Of a stretch of 64,000 nucleotides of DNA, positions 8,350-16,194 are shown one piece after another. The translations under genes and the position numbers were made by a program. The notes beneath the pieces are model-generated. The model was not told where the DNA came from. It worked only from the letters and a program-made list of their open reading frames with translations, and searched no databases. The first letter of the stretch is position 1. Every line of letters starts with the position of its first letter. This stretch comes from an uncultured Eggerthellaceae bacterium (GTDB lineage Bacteria > Actinomycetota > Coriobacteriia > Coriobacteriales > Eggerthellaceae). The stretch covers positions 1 through 64,000 of the forward strand of contig CAJURO010000006.1 in the NCBI GenBank assembly GCA_910588985.1, given 5' to 3'.

Positions 8350-8380
8350 ATTACGCCGTCGCTTTGGCGAGCGGCGTAAT
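8350..8380. repeat. 31-bp palindromic repeat, copy 1
   Basis: ATTACGCCG and CGGCGTAAT form the ends of an imperfect palindrome with the centre GCTTTGGC. The same 31-bp unit, with its right-hand neighbour CTTCGT, recurs at 46368-46398 with about five base differences. It lies between tRNA-Val and the end of the minus-strand gene at 8410. There is no T-run after the stem on either strand, so a simple intrinsic terminator is unlikely. Confidence 0.7.
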
Positions 8381-8409
8381 CTTCGTTTGAGTCGTCAAGT
8401 CGGCTCAAT

Positions 8410-9093
8410 CTACCGCCTCTTCTTCGCCTTCTTGATATCGATGGGACGCCCTTGTGGCTTGATCGGCGTTACGAGAGGGCTCTCTCGTTCGATCAGCTGC
8501 TGGATCTGCTCATAGGGAATCCCCTTCGGGTCGAAGATGCGATTCTTCAGGCGCTCATACCATGTGGCGCCTTGCACAGCCTCGCCCTCAGAGAGACCTC
8601 GCCATTCCTCTTTCAGCCCGATCGCCACCAGGGAGATGACCGCAATGCGCAGCTGCCGAACATCCGATACGTGGATCTCGTAGCATTCGCCCTTGTTCTT
8701 GAACTCCTTCATCTTCACGTGCACCGCTTTGTGATAAAAGCTGGTCATCGTCTCCTCGAAGAAGTCGAAGGGAGGCTCTTTGAAAGAGCTATAGACATTC
8801 CAGACCATGCCTTCGATATAGTAATGACGCCCCACCACATAAGGATGCATGATGTATTCCCAGCGCTCAAGCTGGAGAAAGTAATTCAAGCACCGATGGT
8901 CTGGCTTGATGAGCGCATTCTGTCCACCATGACGCCCCATGACCTGCACAGGCGTCTTCTCGCTTTCCCAATTGCCCTTGCTCTGGAAGCGGAAGAAGAC
9001 ATCGCCATCCTCATACCATGTCTCGAAGTCCTCTTTGTTCTCTATCGCATTGCGAATAGCATCTTTTTGAAGGTAGACCTTGTTGAATTTCAC
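8410..9093 (-). CDS. Conserved-looking protein of unknown function
   Basis: This is a soluble protein of 227 residues rich in aromatic and charged residues, with no membrane segment and no motif that I recognise. The GTG at 9093 is chosen because a clean AAGGAG lies seven bases upstream; the longer in-frame ATG at 9168 would add an Arg/Cys/Ser-rich tail with no ribosome site. The start region (KFNKVYLQKDAIRN) and a middle stretch with many Tyr/Trp/His (around 70-120) look folded. The C-terminus is very basic (KKAKKRR). It is transcribed away from the kinase operon and ends next to the palindromic repeat. Codon use resembles its neighbours. Function is unknown. Confidence 0.75.
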   Translation of the reverse strand: MKFNKVYLQKDAIRNAIENKEDFETWYEDGDVFFRFQSKGNWESEKTPVQVMGRHGGQNALIKPDHRCLNYFLQLERWEYIMHPYVVGRHYYIEGMVWNVYSSFKEPPFDFFEETMTSFYHKAVHVKMKEFKNKGECYEIHVSDVRQLRIAVISLVAIGLKEEWRGLSEGEAVQGATWYERLKNRIFDPKGIPYEQIQQLIERESPLVTPIKPQGRPIDIKKAKKRR

Positions 9094-9228
9094 GATACAG
9101 CTCCTTGAGCGAATAGAGGGACACCGGCTAGGAGCTCGGCATCGAAAGGGTCGAAAATGAAAGCGCATCCATGATAGCTTAGCTCACAGCCTCTGGCGAA
9201 TCTGCCTGTCGAAGAACACGCAGCATCT

Positions 9229-10035
9229 TTAGCGTCGATTCGGATTGCCTTTATAGCGGCGCACATTGGATGCATCGTATACGCCAAGACTCCCCTTGCC
9301 ACGGTTGATGTTGAGCTGCGAAGCCACCTTGGAGAAGTCGATGGAATCGGGCGCGATGTCCTGCTCGACCGCCTCGCTCGCATACTTATTGTAGGCACGC
9401 TCGCGTGCTGTGCGATCCTCACCAAAGGGGATCACAGGCTTGCCACGTCCTTTTCGTGGTGCCTGAGAGGTTGTCTGCGGACGTGCTGTCGAGGTCATCC
9501 CAGTTGCCTGTGGGCGCGCCATCGGGGTCATCCCGGTTGCCTGCGGGTGCGTCATCGGAGCCGCGTTTGTCGCCTGCGGACGCGTCATCGGAGCTGCCCC
9601 CGTTGCCTGGGCTCGTGAAACAGGAGCAGCTGCCTGTGTGCTCTGACCTGTATTCTTGGCTCCTAAGACAGTTGGTCGAGCAGAAGGCGAACCACCTTGA
9701 GCGCTCGGCGCCACGTTGCCGCGATGTCCCTGCTTATCCTGAATCGACGTTCGCGCAACCTCACGCCTCCCAGCCATCTCGCGTGGTGCAGCAGCACTCG
9801 GACGACCATGCGGTACAGCCGCCATATCGAGACGTGCATATGAGCCCGATGCCATATCAGGACGAAGATCCTCGAACACAGCCTCTGAAGAGGCTTGCTC
9901 TTGAAGCTCTACGATCGTCAGAGCCATCCCATTCAGCCGCTTCTTCAGCTTCGCCACCATCAAGAAGAGAACAACCACAGCAATGAATAAGATGCCCAGA
10001 CTTACAAAGAGCACAATGGTTGGCAACGTGAACAA
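9229..10035 (-). CDS. Single-pass membrane protein with Pro/Thr/Ala-rich tandem repeats
   Basis: This 268-residue protein has one N-terminal membrane helix (about 5-28), then a basic stretch and a short coiled segment. A long low-complexity region (about 60-200) follows, including four 11-residue repeats built on RPQAT with variable MTP/AAP linkers. A conserved-looking C-terminal tail of about 60 residues contains DRTARERAYNKYASEAV. The start is TTG at 10035, with GAGGAGAG eight bases upstream inside the end of the kinase gene; the two genes are two bases apart and surely co-transcribed. The topology suggests a cytoplasmic tail tethered to the membrane. No family is recognised; partnership with the kinase is inferred from position alone. 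Confidence 0.75.
   Translation of the reverse strand: MFTLPTIVLFVSLGILFIAVVVLFLMVAKLKKRLNGMALTIVELQEQASSEAVFEDLRPDMASGSYARLDMAAVPHGRPSAAAPREMAGRREVARTSIQDKQGHRGNVAPSAQGGSPSARPTVLGAKNTGQSTQAAAPVSRAQATGAAPMTRPQATNAAPMTHPQATGMTPMARPQATGMTSTARPQTTSQAPRKGRGKPVIPFGEDRTARERAYNKYASEAVEQDIAPDSIDFSKVASQLNINRGKGSLGVYDASNVRRYKGNPNRR
9471..9602. repeat. Four tandem 33-bp units in the membrane repeat protein gene
   Basis: Four consecutive in-frame 33-bp units (starting at 9471, 9504, 9537 and 9570), each beginning TTGTCTG/TTGCCTG/TCGCCTG on the plus strand, encode 11-residue repeats. A partial fifth unit follows. In-frame tandem repeats of this kind tend to vary in number between strains. Confidence 0.85.
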
Positions 10036-10037
10036 TC

Positions 10038-11378
10038 TCAGTCACTCTCCTCGATCAGAATGTTAGGGAACCGCAGCGTGACCGCCGTCCCCTCTCCGAG
10101 CTTTGACTCGACGCACATCTCTGCATCGGGCCCGTAGTATCCGCACATGCGATCATGAACGTTCTTCACCGCGATCCCAAGGCCTGTCTGTGACTCAGGA
10201 TGCAAGATGTTCTGACGTGTTTCCTCGGTCATGCCAACCCCGTCATCAGCTACCTTGACCAACAGGTCCTGTCCGTCCGCGCTTGCTGTGATGTACACCG
10301 TCAGCTTGCCTTCGGCGGGCATCGCGTGCTTGACGGAGTTCTCAACAAGCGGCTGAAGGAGAAATGGTGGAACGCGGATCTCCTCAACGGGAAAGTCATC
10401 AAGCGCATCATCGCTCCAAAGGTCGACTTCGAGCTCAAGCCGATCTTCCCCAAAGCGGGCTACCTCGAACATGAAGTAGCGCTGGGTTTGCGTGACCTCG
10501 CGCGAGAACTCGATCAGATCCTGCGAGTTCTCCAACGTCGAGCGATAGAACACTGCGAACTCACGGAGCAGTTCACGCGCTTTCTGCGGGTCGGTGCGGA
10601 TAAGCGACGCGATCGTGTTGATCGTGTTGAACAGGAAGTGTGGATTGATCTGATTCTGGAGCATCTTGAGCTCCATGACGGTGGTGAGCTCGCGCTGCTC
10701 CTCAAGCTCGATAGCCGCAAGCTCAGTGGAGATCAGGCTCCCAAACCCTTGCGCGATCGAGCGCTGCGTCTCGGTGATCTGCTTCGCCTTGCGATAATAG
10801 AACTTGAGCGTGCCACGCACCTCGTGTCCAACCCGCAACGGCACGATGATGGCCGCTTGAATCATGGTGGCGTTCGTTGGCAAGCCGATCTCCTCGGCTG
10901 TATAGAGCACGCGAATGTTGCCGTCTTCGATGGTGTCTCGCGTAGCCTGCGTGCGGATGGCTCGACCCGAAGGGTTCTCTGCTTCGAGATACCCCACATA
11001 ACCCAAGATGGTCTCTCGATCCGTGATGGCAACAGCGATCGCTGAAGTGTTCGGCAAGAGCTTCGCGCAGATGCCATTGGCTGCCTTATTGTCGAGCCCT
11101 TCGCTCATCAAGTCGACCAAGCTGCTCGACAGTTGCAGCATAGAATCGGTCTGACGGGCACGTACCGGCTCGGGATCGAGCAGGAGCATGAGCAGCACGA
11201 CAAGGCACAGAGCGAAGACGAGACCCGTGAGGACAACGATGATGAGGGACTGCTCGTTCGACAAGATGAACCACAGCATGAAGACTGCTGCCACTGCTGC
11301 GATAAAGCCAGCGATGACCTCGATGGGCATCACGCTGGGATGTCGGGTAACGGTCTGTCTCTTCTCGTCATTCGTCAT
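10038..11378 (-). CDS. LytS/YehU-type sensor histidine kinase
   Basis: This is a membrane sensor kinase of about 446 residues. It has two N-terminal membrane helices (about 20-41 and 47-69) with almost no outside loop, then a GAF-like sensing region (about 80-220). The His_kinase domain has the phosphoacceptor motif INPHFLFN (His near 249), and the HATPase domain has an N box QPLVENSVKHAM (near 353) and a G box DDGVGM. These features define the LytS/YehU family, which normally signals to a LytTR-type response regulator. No response regulator gene is found in the window, so its partner is elsewhere or missing. ATG 11378 is taken; a GTG two codons upstream is possible. A membrane repeat protein follows two bases downstream. 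Confidence 0.9.
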   Translation of the reverse strand: MTNDEKRQTVTRHPSVMPIEVIAGFIAAVAAVFMLWFILSNEQSLIIVVLTGLVFALCLVVLLMLLLDPEPVRARQTDSMLQLSSSLVDLMSEGLDNKAANGICAKLLPNTSAIAVAITDRETILGYVGYLEAENPSGRAIRTQATRDTIEDGNIRVLYTAEEIGLPTNATMIQAAIIVPLRVGHEVRGTLKFYYRKAKQITETQRSIAQGFGSLISTELAAIELEEQRELTTVMELKMLQNQINPHFLFNTINTIASLIRTDPQKARELLREFAVFYRSTLENSQDLIEFSREVTQTQRYFMFEVARFGEDRLELEVDLWSDDALDDFPVEEIRVPPFLLQPLVENSVKHAMPAEGKLTVYITASADGQDLLVKVADDGVGMTEETRQNILHPESQTGLGIAVKNVHDRMCGYYGPDAEMCVESKLGEGTAVTLRFPNILIEESD

Positions 11379-11489
11379 ATACACAGATTACACGATTCAA
11401 CATGCAGAGAGCCGCACGACGCGCACATAGTTGCTACAATGGTGCGTGCAATTTTCCATGAAAGAATGTTCAACCTTGGAGGGTCTGAC

Positions 11490-12266
11490 ATGCCGAAGAA
11501 CCGCTTTACGCTCACCTCATACGATCCCGTCTACGTCGTTGCCAAAGAGGTGAAGATCCCCGAGGATGTGATCCGCGAGCAAGCACTCCGTTGGCTTGAG
11601 CTCAATCTGGCAAAGAATGGCGAGCGAGCGCACCTCTCTGACAAGTGGATCGCTGAGCGTTCTGATGATTTCAAGAGCGTTGACGACCTCTTGATCTTCG
11701 TTCGCTACAACATGTACAAGGACAATCGCGAGGTCCAAGAGCTGTCCGACCAGGACGTGATCTGCCGTGAGCTCGCTACGCGCTTGGTTGAGGATCTGCC
11801 AGAGGATCTTGTCGAAGAGAGCATCTACGCAGCGAACTATCGTCTCGAAGACATGGTCAGCCGCAATGGGTTGACCGTCGAAGAGTTCGCGAAGCAGCGC
11901 AACATGACCGCTGATGAGCTCTATGAGGATGTGCGGGAGCGCACGATCGAGAGCCTGAAGGAGGACTCAGCGCTGGAAGCCTATGCCGACCATGCTGGCT
12001 ACACGCTTGAAGCCGAAGACTTCTACGCCATCATCCCTGGCAACAGCATCCAGGAAAAGGCTGAGAAGCGTCGCCAGATCGAGCTTGATGGCCGCTTGGC
12101 TCAAATGGAAGAGTATGCGCTCAAGACGAAGGCGCTCAAGGATGTCATGGAGAACGCCATGATCAAGAGAAGCGAGCATGACGCTGAATGGCTGCGCTAT
12201 GGTGACACCTCAACCGACGTGCTCAATGCGAACAAGCAGTTCCCAGACAACTTCGTTACGTTATAA
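11490..12266 (+). CDS. Trigger-factor C-domain-like protein
   Basis: This is an acidic, helical, soluble protein of 258 residues. Its composition and pattern (long amphipathic helices rich in Glu/Arg/Leu, with repeated VEESIYAANYRL / VEEFAKQRNMTADEL type segments) resemble the C-terminal chaperone arms of trigger factor or SurA-like proteins. The ribosome-binding and FKBP domains of true trigger factor are absent; the real tig gene lies at 25223-26530. ATG 11490 is chosen for GGAGGG at 11478-11483. A possible -10 TACAAT is at 11435-11440. It is divergent from the kinase gene, stands alone, and ends at a strong bidirectional terminator. The function as a substrate-holding chaperone is an inference. 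Confidence 0.65.
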   Translation: MPKNRFTLTSYDPVYVVAKEVKIPEDVIREQALRWLELNLAKNGERAHLSDKWIAERSDDFKSVDDLLIFVRYNMYKDNREVQELSDQDVICRELATRLVEDLPEDLVEESIYAANYRLEDMVSRNGLTVEEFAKQRNMTADELYEDVRERTIESLKEDSALEAYADHAGYTLEAEDFYAIIPGNSIQEKAEKRRQIELDGRLAQMEEYALKTKALKDVMENAMIKRSEHDAEWLRYGDTSTDVLNANKQFPDNFVTL

Positions 12267-12336
12267 AGCCTTAAGGTTGCATCTTGCTCCTTTTGGGCCA
12301 TCTCCTGTCACCGCCTAAGCACCTTGTTCCTTTGAC

Positions 12337-12373
12337 CTAAAAAGAAAGCGGCTTGTTGCCGCTTTCTTTTTAG
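12337..12373. terminator. Bidirectional intrinsic terminator between convergent genes
   Basis: A perfect 16-bp stem (from CTAAAAAGAAAGCGGC to its complement) has a five-base loop TTGTT. Both strands end the stem in a T-run (TTTCTTTTT). It serves the plus-strand chaperone-like gene ending at 12266 and the minus-strand MFS gene ending at 12490. Confidence 0.93.
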
Positions 12374-12489
12374 ACTCTGCCAATCCCCATGAGATGCTGC
12401 TGGCTGTCATATGGCATGCTTTATCTCGATTGGCGCGATACTCTCATACATATATATAGCGTAACATTCGCGCTTAAGCGCACCGTACC

Positions 12490-13716
12490 CTAGAGATGGA
12501 CGTCATCCGATTTAATGAATGCGAGAAGGAGCGTCCCGCAAAGACCCACGATGAGAGCGAAGAGGCCTGCCGCCGTCCAGCCAAATTCCAACACGACAGG
12601 CATAACCAATGTCCCGATGAACTGGCCTAAGCTCTGAGTCATAACAAGAATGCCCATAGCAATAGGAAGCAACCTCTTGTCCCTTACAACTGCAGGATAA
12701 AGGATGAGATACATCGGCGGCGCACCAAGCCCGACAATGCCCAGAAGGCAAGCAGCTACCCAAAGAAGCGGACCGCTGTTTGTGAGCAGCACGAACCCAC
12801 AAGGTCCTAGCACGACCATCGATACCACCATGAGGAGCTTGTATCTCTTCGTCTTGTCTGCGATCACGCCAAACACAGGAGAGCTCACGATGGCAATGAG
12901 CATGGGGAGCGTGCTCGCGAACCCTGCTAATGTTGGGCTCATTCCCTCACCTTGTAAGAAAGTCGGGCTAAATGACAGAAACGAGATAAGTACGATATTG
13001 AAAGAGAGGAAGCCAAGCAGGATCAGCGCGACATTGCGGGTAAAGAGAGACCTGATGATCGGCTTTGTCTCTTCGACAAACTCCTCTGCCCTCTCGTCCT
13101 CTTCAAGAGCGACAGCTTTGCTCACCTTCTCGAAATAACGCCCTGAAAATGGCTTGAGAAAGAAGAAGAGGACAAGCCCGAGTGCGAGGACGATCGCCGC
13201 GAATGCGATCCATGTCCCATGAAAGCCGATGTTTTCAAAGAATATCGGAGTAAGCACTCCCCCAAAGAACGATCCAAGCGAGAACCATAATGACCAGACG
13301 CCGCTCGCGAAGCCCATCTTCTCTGGTGGGATGTATTTGCGCACGACAAGCGGCGCACTGACGCTACAAAACACCAATGCAACACCTTCGATAGCGCGCG
13401 AGAAGATGAGCATGCTCCCTGAAGTAGCGAACAACCCGATCACCGTGCCCACGACCATAACGAGAACAGACACGATCACCATGTTCTTACACCCAAAACG
13501 ACGCGCTAGAAACCCTGTTGGAAGGGAAAGGAATATGCCTGCGAGCGTAAAGACAGACATGAGCATTGACGCTTGCCCGAGATCCATATGGAATCTCTCC
13601 ATAATGGCAGGCATGATAGAGGGGATCTTGAACTGGCCTAACGCAATAGCAATGCCGACCAAGGTCAAAATGACGGAAACGGCAATATAGTTCTGATAAT
13701 GAGGTCTTTCTTTCAC
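12490..13716 (-). CDS. MFS transporter (CynX/NimT-like)
   Basis: This is a 408-residue, 12-helix major facilitator. The loop between helices 2 and 3 has LPTGFLARRFGCKN, a relaxed A-motif, and the second half has FGVIADKTKRYK. The central loop (about 190-215) is acidic (EEDERAEEFVEE). It resembles small-acid and oxyanion carriers of the CynX/NimT group more than the aromatic-acid carrier at 6084. It is read in the same direction as the transhydroxylase-like operon but lies beyond that operon's terminator, so it probably has its own promoter in the ~140-base gap. A role in moving substrate or product of the neighbouring molybdenum enzymes is possible by context only. Confidence 0.82.
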   Translation of the reverse strand: MKERPHYQNYIAVSVILTLVGIAIALGQFKIPSIMPAIMERFHMDLGQASMLMSVFTLAGIFLSLPTGFLARRFGCKNMVIVSVLVMVVGTVIGLFATSGSMLIFSRAIEGVALVFCSVSAPLVVRKYIPPEKMGFASGVWSLWFSLGSFFGGVLTPIFFENIGFHGTWIAFAAIVLALGLVLFFFLKPFSGRYFEKVSKAVALEEDERAEEFVEETKPIIRSLFTRNVALILLGFLSFNIVLISFLSFSPTFLQGEGMSPTLAGFASTLPMLIAIVSSPVFGVIADKTKRYKLLMVVSMVVLGPCGFVLLTNSGPLLWVAACLLGIVGLGAPPMYLILYPAVVRDKRLLPIAMGILVMTQSLGQFIGTLVMPVVLEFGWTAAGLFALIVGLCGTLLLAFIKSDDVHL

Positions 13717-13743
13717 AGAAGTCTACCCTCCAATCTGTTTCGC

Positions 13744-13794
13744 AAAAAGAGCAAAGAAAGAGCCCTCTTGGTAACCTCCATAGCCAAGAGGGCT
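13744..13794 (-). terminator. Intrinsic terminator after the DASS transporter gene
   Basis: Read on the minus strand, 11-bp arms AGCCCTCTTGG/CCAAGAGGGCT (13761-13794 on the plus strand) with a 12-base loop are followed by a T-rich tail with a final run of five T. It lies 64 bases after the stop codon at 13858 and closes the transhydroxylase-like operon. Confidence 0.85.
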
Positions 13795-13857
13795 CGGGTA
13801 AAACCGTTCTTGCTTAGCTCGCGTCTATGTCATGAGCGTTTGAACGGTTGGGAATAG

Positions 13858-15312
13858 CTAGATACCCAGTGCTCCGCAGATGAACGGAACCCAAAGAACC
13901 ATAGCTACGCAGAAAATGATGGCCGGAAGGGCGCCCGATTTTGCCATGTCACCAAATGTGAAGTAACCCTCGCCATAAGTGATGAGAACGGTGGGATTGA
14001 CCGGAAGTAGGAAGTTACCAGCAACGATGAAGGCAAGGAGAGCTGTGGGCACTGCGGGGGAGACGCCAACTGATTGGCAAACGCCGATCATGATAGGGAG
14101 GAACAAGCTCAGGATAGCCGCTCCTGCTGGCGCGATAGTATGAAGCAGGTACACGACGACAACGCAGATGAGCAAGAAGAGCGTGAAGTCAAGTTGCGCA
14201 ACGCCCGTGCTCAAGAACAGGTCTGTCACATACTGAGCAGCACCTGTCGCGCTAACGATGTCACCAAGGGACATAACAGAACCCATCATCAAGATGATGA
14301 CCCATGGAACCTGATGCACGTACTCTTTCCACGTCAGCAAATTGATGCCCGGAAGGAACATGATCGCAAGACCGATGATCGCTACCGTCGTTGTATTGAG
14401 AATGGGAATGAAGCTGCCTGCGATCCAGAGAATCGGAAGAGCAAGGATCATGAAGAGAGCGCGCTTCTCGAATGGAGTGGATTTGCCAGCATCTTCGCCC
14501 GCCTTGCGGAGATCATCAAAACCAGCCTGCGCGATCTTCTCAGGCTTGAGAACCTTGATGATAGAGAACCAGCACAGCGGAATGGAAATGATAGCAACGG
14601 GGAGACCAATGATGATCCAGTTCAAGAAGCTGATCCCTGTTCCTGTGCTTTGCTCTAGCATGCCGAGTGCCAGCATGTTGAAGGAGCTGCCTGCAGGGGT
14701 AACGACGCCACCAATGACGGCGCCAACTGGAATGGCGATCATAAGCGCTTTGCCAAGGTTCGACTTTCCTGGCTCAGCATTCGCTGCTTTCAAAACAACG
14801 AAAGCGATGCCCATGAACAACACGACCGCTGCAGTGTCAGACATGACCGTCGAGACAAGGGCTGCGCAGATCATGAAAACCAATACGAGCTTCTCAGAGC
14901 TATCGCCAGTGATAGCGAAGAGCTTATTGAGAAGACGCACGGGCCAATTCGTTTTCATCAGCAATGCTGGAAGGGCGAAGATGGCCACGATGAACCATAT
15001 GACATTGCTGCCAAATGCGCCGAATGCTGTCTTCATGGTTGCAGCTCCAGAAAGAACACAAATAACAAGAGCCAACAGACCAGTTACACCGACAGGCAAC
15101 ACATCGCACACCCAGAAGACTACAGCGAAAAGCAGGGCGCCGATGGACATGATCCCCTCATGAGAAATAGCATCCGAGGGAGGCATGATGCCTGCAACGA
15201 CAAGAATGATGATACCAAGGATGACCCCAACTCCACGCTTGTTGAGAAACCCTTCTTTGCTAAAGAACTTCACAGTCTGCTCTTGGGCGACTGAAATAGC
15301 TTCTGCTACCAT
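13858..15312 (-). CDS. DASS/SLC13-family anion:sodium symporter
   Basis: This 484-residue transporter has about 12 hydrophobic segments and the two signature hairpin regions of the divalent anion:Na+ symporters. The first is MSDTAAVVLFMGIAF (near 157-171), where SDTA replaces the usual SNTA; the second is LPVNPTVLITYGEG near 447-460. The family carries dicarboxylates, citrate or sulfate, and in gut Actinobacteria also other carboxylated aromatics or organic acids. The ATG has AGGAGG six bases upstream. It starts 54 bases after the small molybdenum-enzyme subunit with no terminator between, so it is likely part of that operon. Its substrate may be the acid form of the enzyme's substrate or an exchanged product; this is inference. 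Confidence 0.88.
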   Translation of the reverse strand: MVAEAISVAQEQTVKFFSKEGFLNKRGVGVILGIIILVVAGIMPPSDAISHEGIMSIGALLFAVVFWVCDVLPVGVTGLLALVICVLSGAATMKTAFGAFGSNVIWFIVAIFALPALLMKTNWPVRLLNKLFAITGDSSEKLVLVFMICAALVSTVMSDTAAVVLFMGIAFVVLKAANAEPGKSNLGKALMIAIPVGAVIGGVVTPAGSSFNMLALGMLEQSTGTGISFLNWIIIGLPVAIISIPLCWFSIIKVLKPEKIAQAGFDDLRKAGEDAGKSTPFEKRALFMILALPILWIAGSFIPILNTTTVAIIGLAIMFLPGINLLTWKEYVHQVPWVIILMMGSVMSLGDIVSATGAAQYVTDLFLSTGVAQLDFTLFLLICVVVVYLLHTIAPAGAAILSLFLPIMIGVCQSVGVSPAVPTALLAFIVAGNFLLPVNPTVLITYGEGYFTFGDMAKSGALPAIIFCVAMVLWVPFICGALGI

Positions 15313-15366
15313 GATTACCTCCTGATTTGACTATCCGCACCAAGCACGAATAGCCGTAAGGAATGT

Positions 15367-16194
15367 TTATTGTTGACCTCTATAGAGGTTCAGATAACCC
15401 ATGTTCCGATCCTCATCACGCGTGCTTGCTTCAAACACACGCGTCATGAAGCCATCGGCTTCAACATAGACACGCCAATCTCCTGCTGAAACCTGATGAA
15501 ACCAGAAGTCTCCAAATTCATCTGTTTCGATGCTCAGGATCGTTCCATCATCAATGTTCTCCGCAGTCACTTTGGCGCCAATGATGACCTCGTCTTCCTC
15601 AGGATCAATGACGCATCCTGCAAGGAAACGTTTCGGAAGATGAAGATAGCGAACGCGCGGTTTATCACGATCGGCCCGTTCTGGATTTAGAGCCTCGGAA
15701 TCTTTAAGAACATCCGCGAACTCGTCTTCATCCCCAAACCTGATGGCACCATGAGCGCAAACATCAACGCAGTGCGGAACTTCACCCGCATCGACAAGAT
15801 GAGCACAGCCAGTGCACTTTTGTGGAATAGCAAGGGCCTCGTTCCAGAAAATTGCCCCATAAGGACAAACGTCTACGAGCTCCTTGTGGTCCTTCGCCTT
15901 CTCAGGATCGATGATCACAAGACCGTCATCACGCTTGTAGACTGCTTCGGGAGCTGCTTTGATGCAGGGTGCATCATCGCAGTGCTGGCACATATGGACC
16001 GTATAGGCCACTTTTACCTTGGGAACCTGACCACGCACCTTCTCCTCTACATGAAGCCAAAACTGACCTGTATCGGGCTGCGGCTTGGCATAAGGAGACC
16101 AGTCGTTATCAACATGCTCGTCTTTGCAGGCGATTTGGCAGTTTCGACAACCGCTGCATTTCTCCACATCAACGACAAAAACTTTCTTACCCAT
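15367..16194 (-). CDS. Transhydroxylase-like iron-sulfur subunit with C-terminal Cna-B-type domain
   Basis: This 275-residue electron-transfer subunit begins with CSGCRNCQIAC (Cys 13, 16, 19, 23). It continues with CQHCDDAPC, then CPYG, CTGC and a final C-x3-C, twelve cysteines in all, enough for three [4Fe-4S] clusters. Where DmsB-type subunits have a fourth Cys (CIKxCP), this one reads CIKAAP, so one cluster site is lost. The last ~75 residues form a beta-rich carboxypeptidase-regulatory/Cna-B-like domain (GAKVTAENIDDG ... WRVYVEADGF). This length and this extra domain match the small subunit of Pelobacter pyrogallol-phloroglucinol transhydroxylase (about 274 residues). The ATG directly follows the large-subunit stop (TAAATG), with GGAGGAGAG just before it, so translation is coupled. 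Confidence 0.9.
   Translation of the reverse strand: MGKKVFVVDVEKCSGCRNCQIACKDEHVDNDWSPYAKPQPDTGQFWLHVEEKVRGQVPKVKVAYTVHMCQHCDDAPCIKAAPEAVYKRDDGLVIIDPEKAKDHKELVDVCPYGAIFWNEALAIPQKCTGCAHLVDAGEVPHCVDVCAHGAIRFGDEDEFADVLKDSEALNPERADRDKPRVRYLHLPKRFLAGCVIDPEEDEVIIGAKVTAENIDDGTILSIETDEFGDFWFHQVSAGDWRVYVEADGFMTRVFEASTRDEDRNMGYLNLYRGQQ

Noticed and set aside
8350..8380. The palindrome as an intrinsic terminator for tRNA-Val.
   Set aside because: No T-run follows on the plus strand, and the same unit recurs after aspS, far from any tRNA.
11133..11489. An upstream in-frame extension of the trigger-factor-like gene.
   Set aside because: It runs opposite the start of the kinase gene, is Asp/His-rich and low in order, and the ATG at 11490 has a strong ribosome site.
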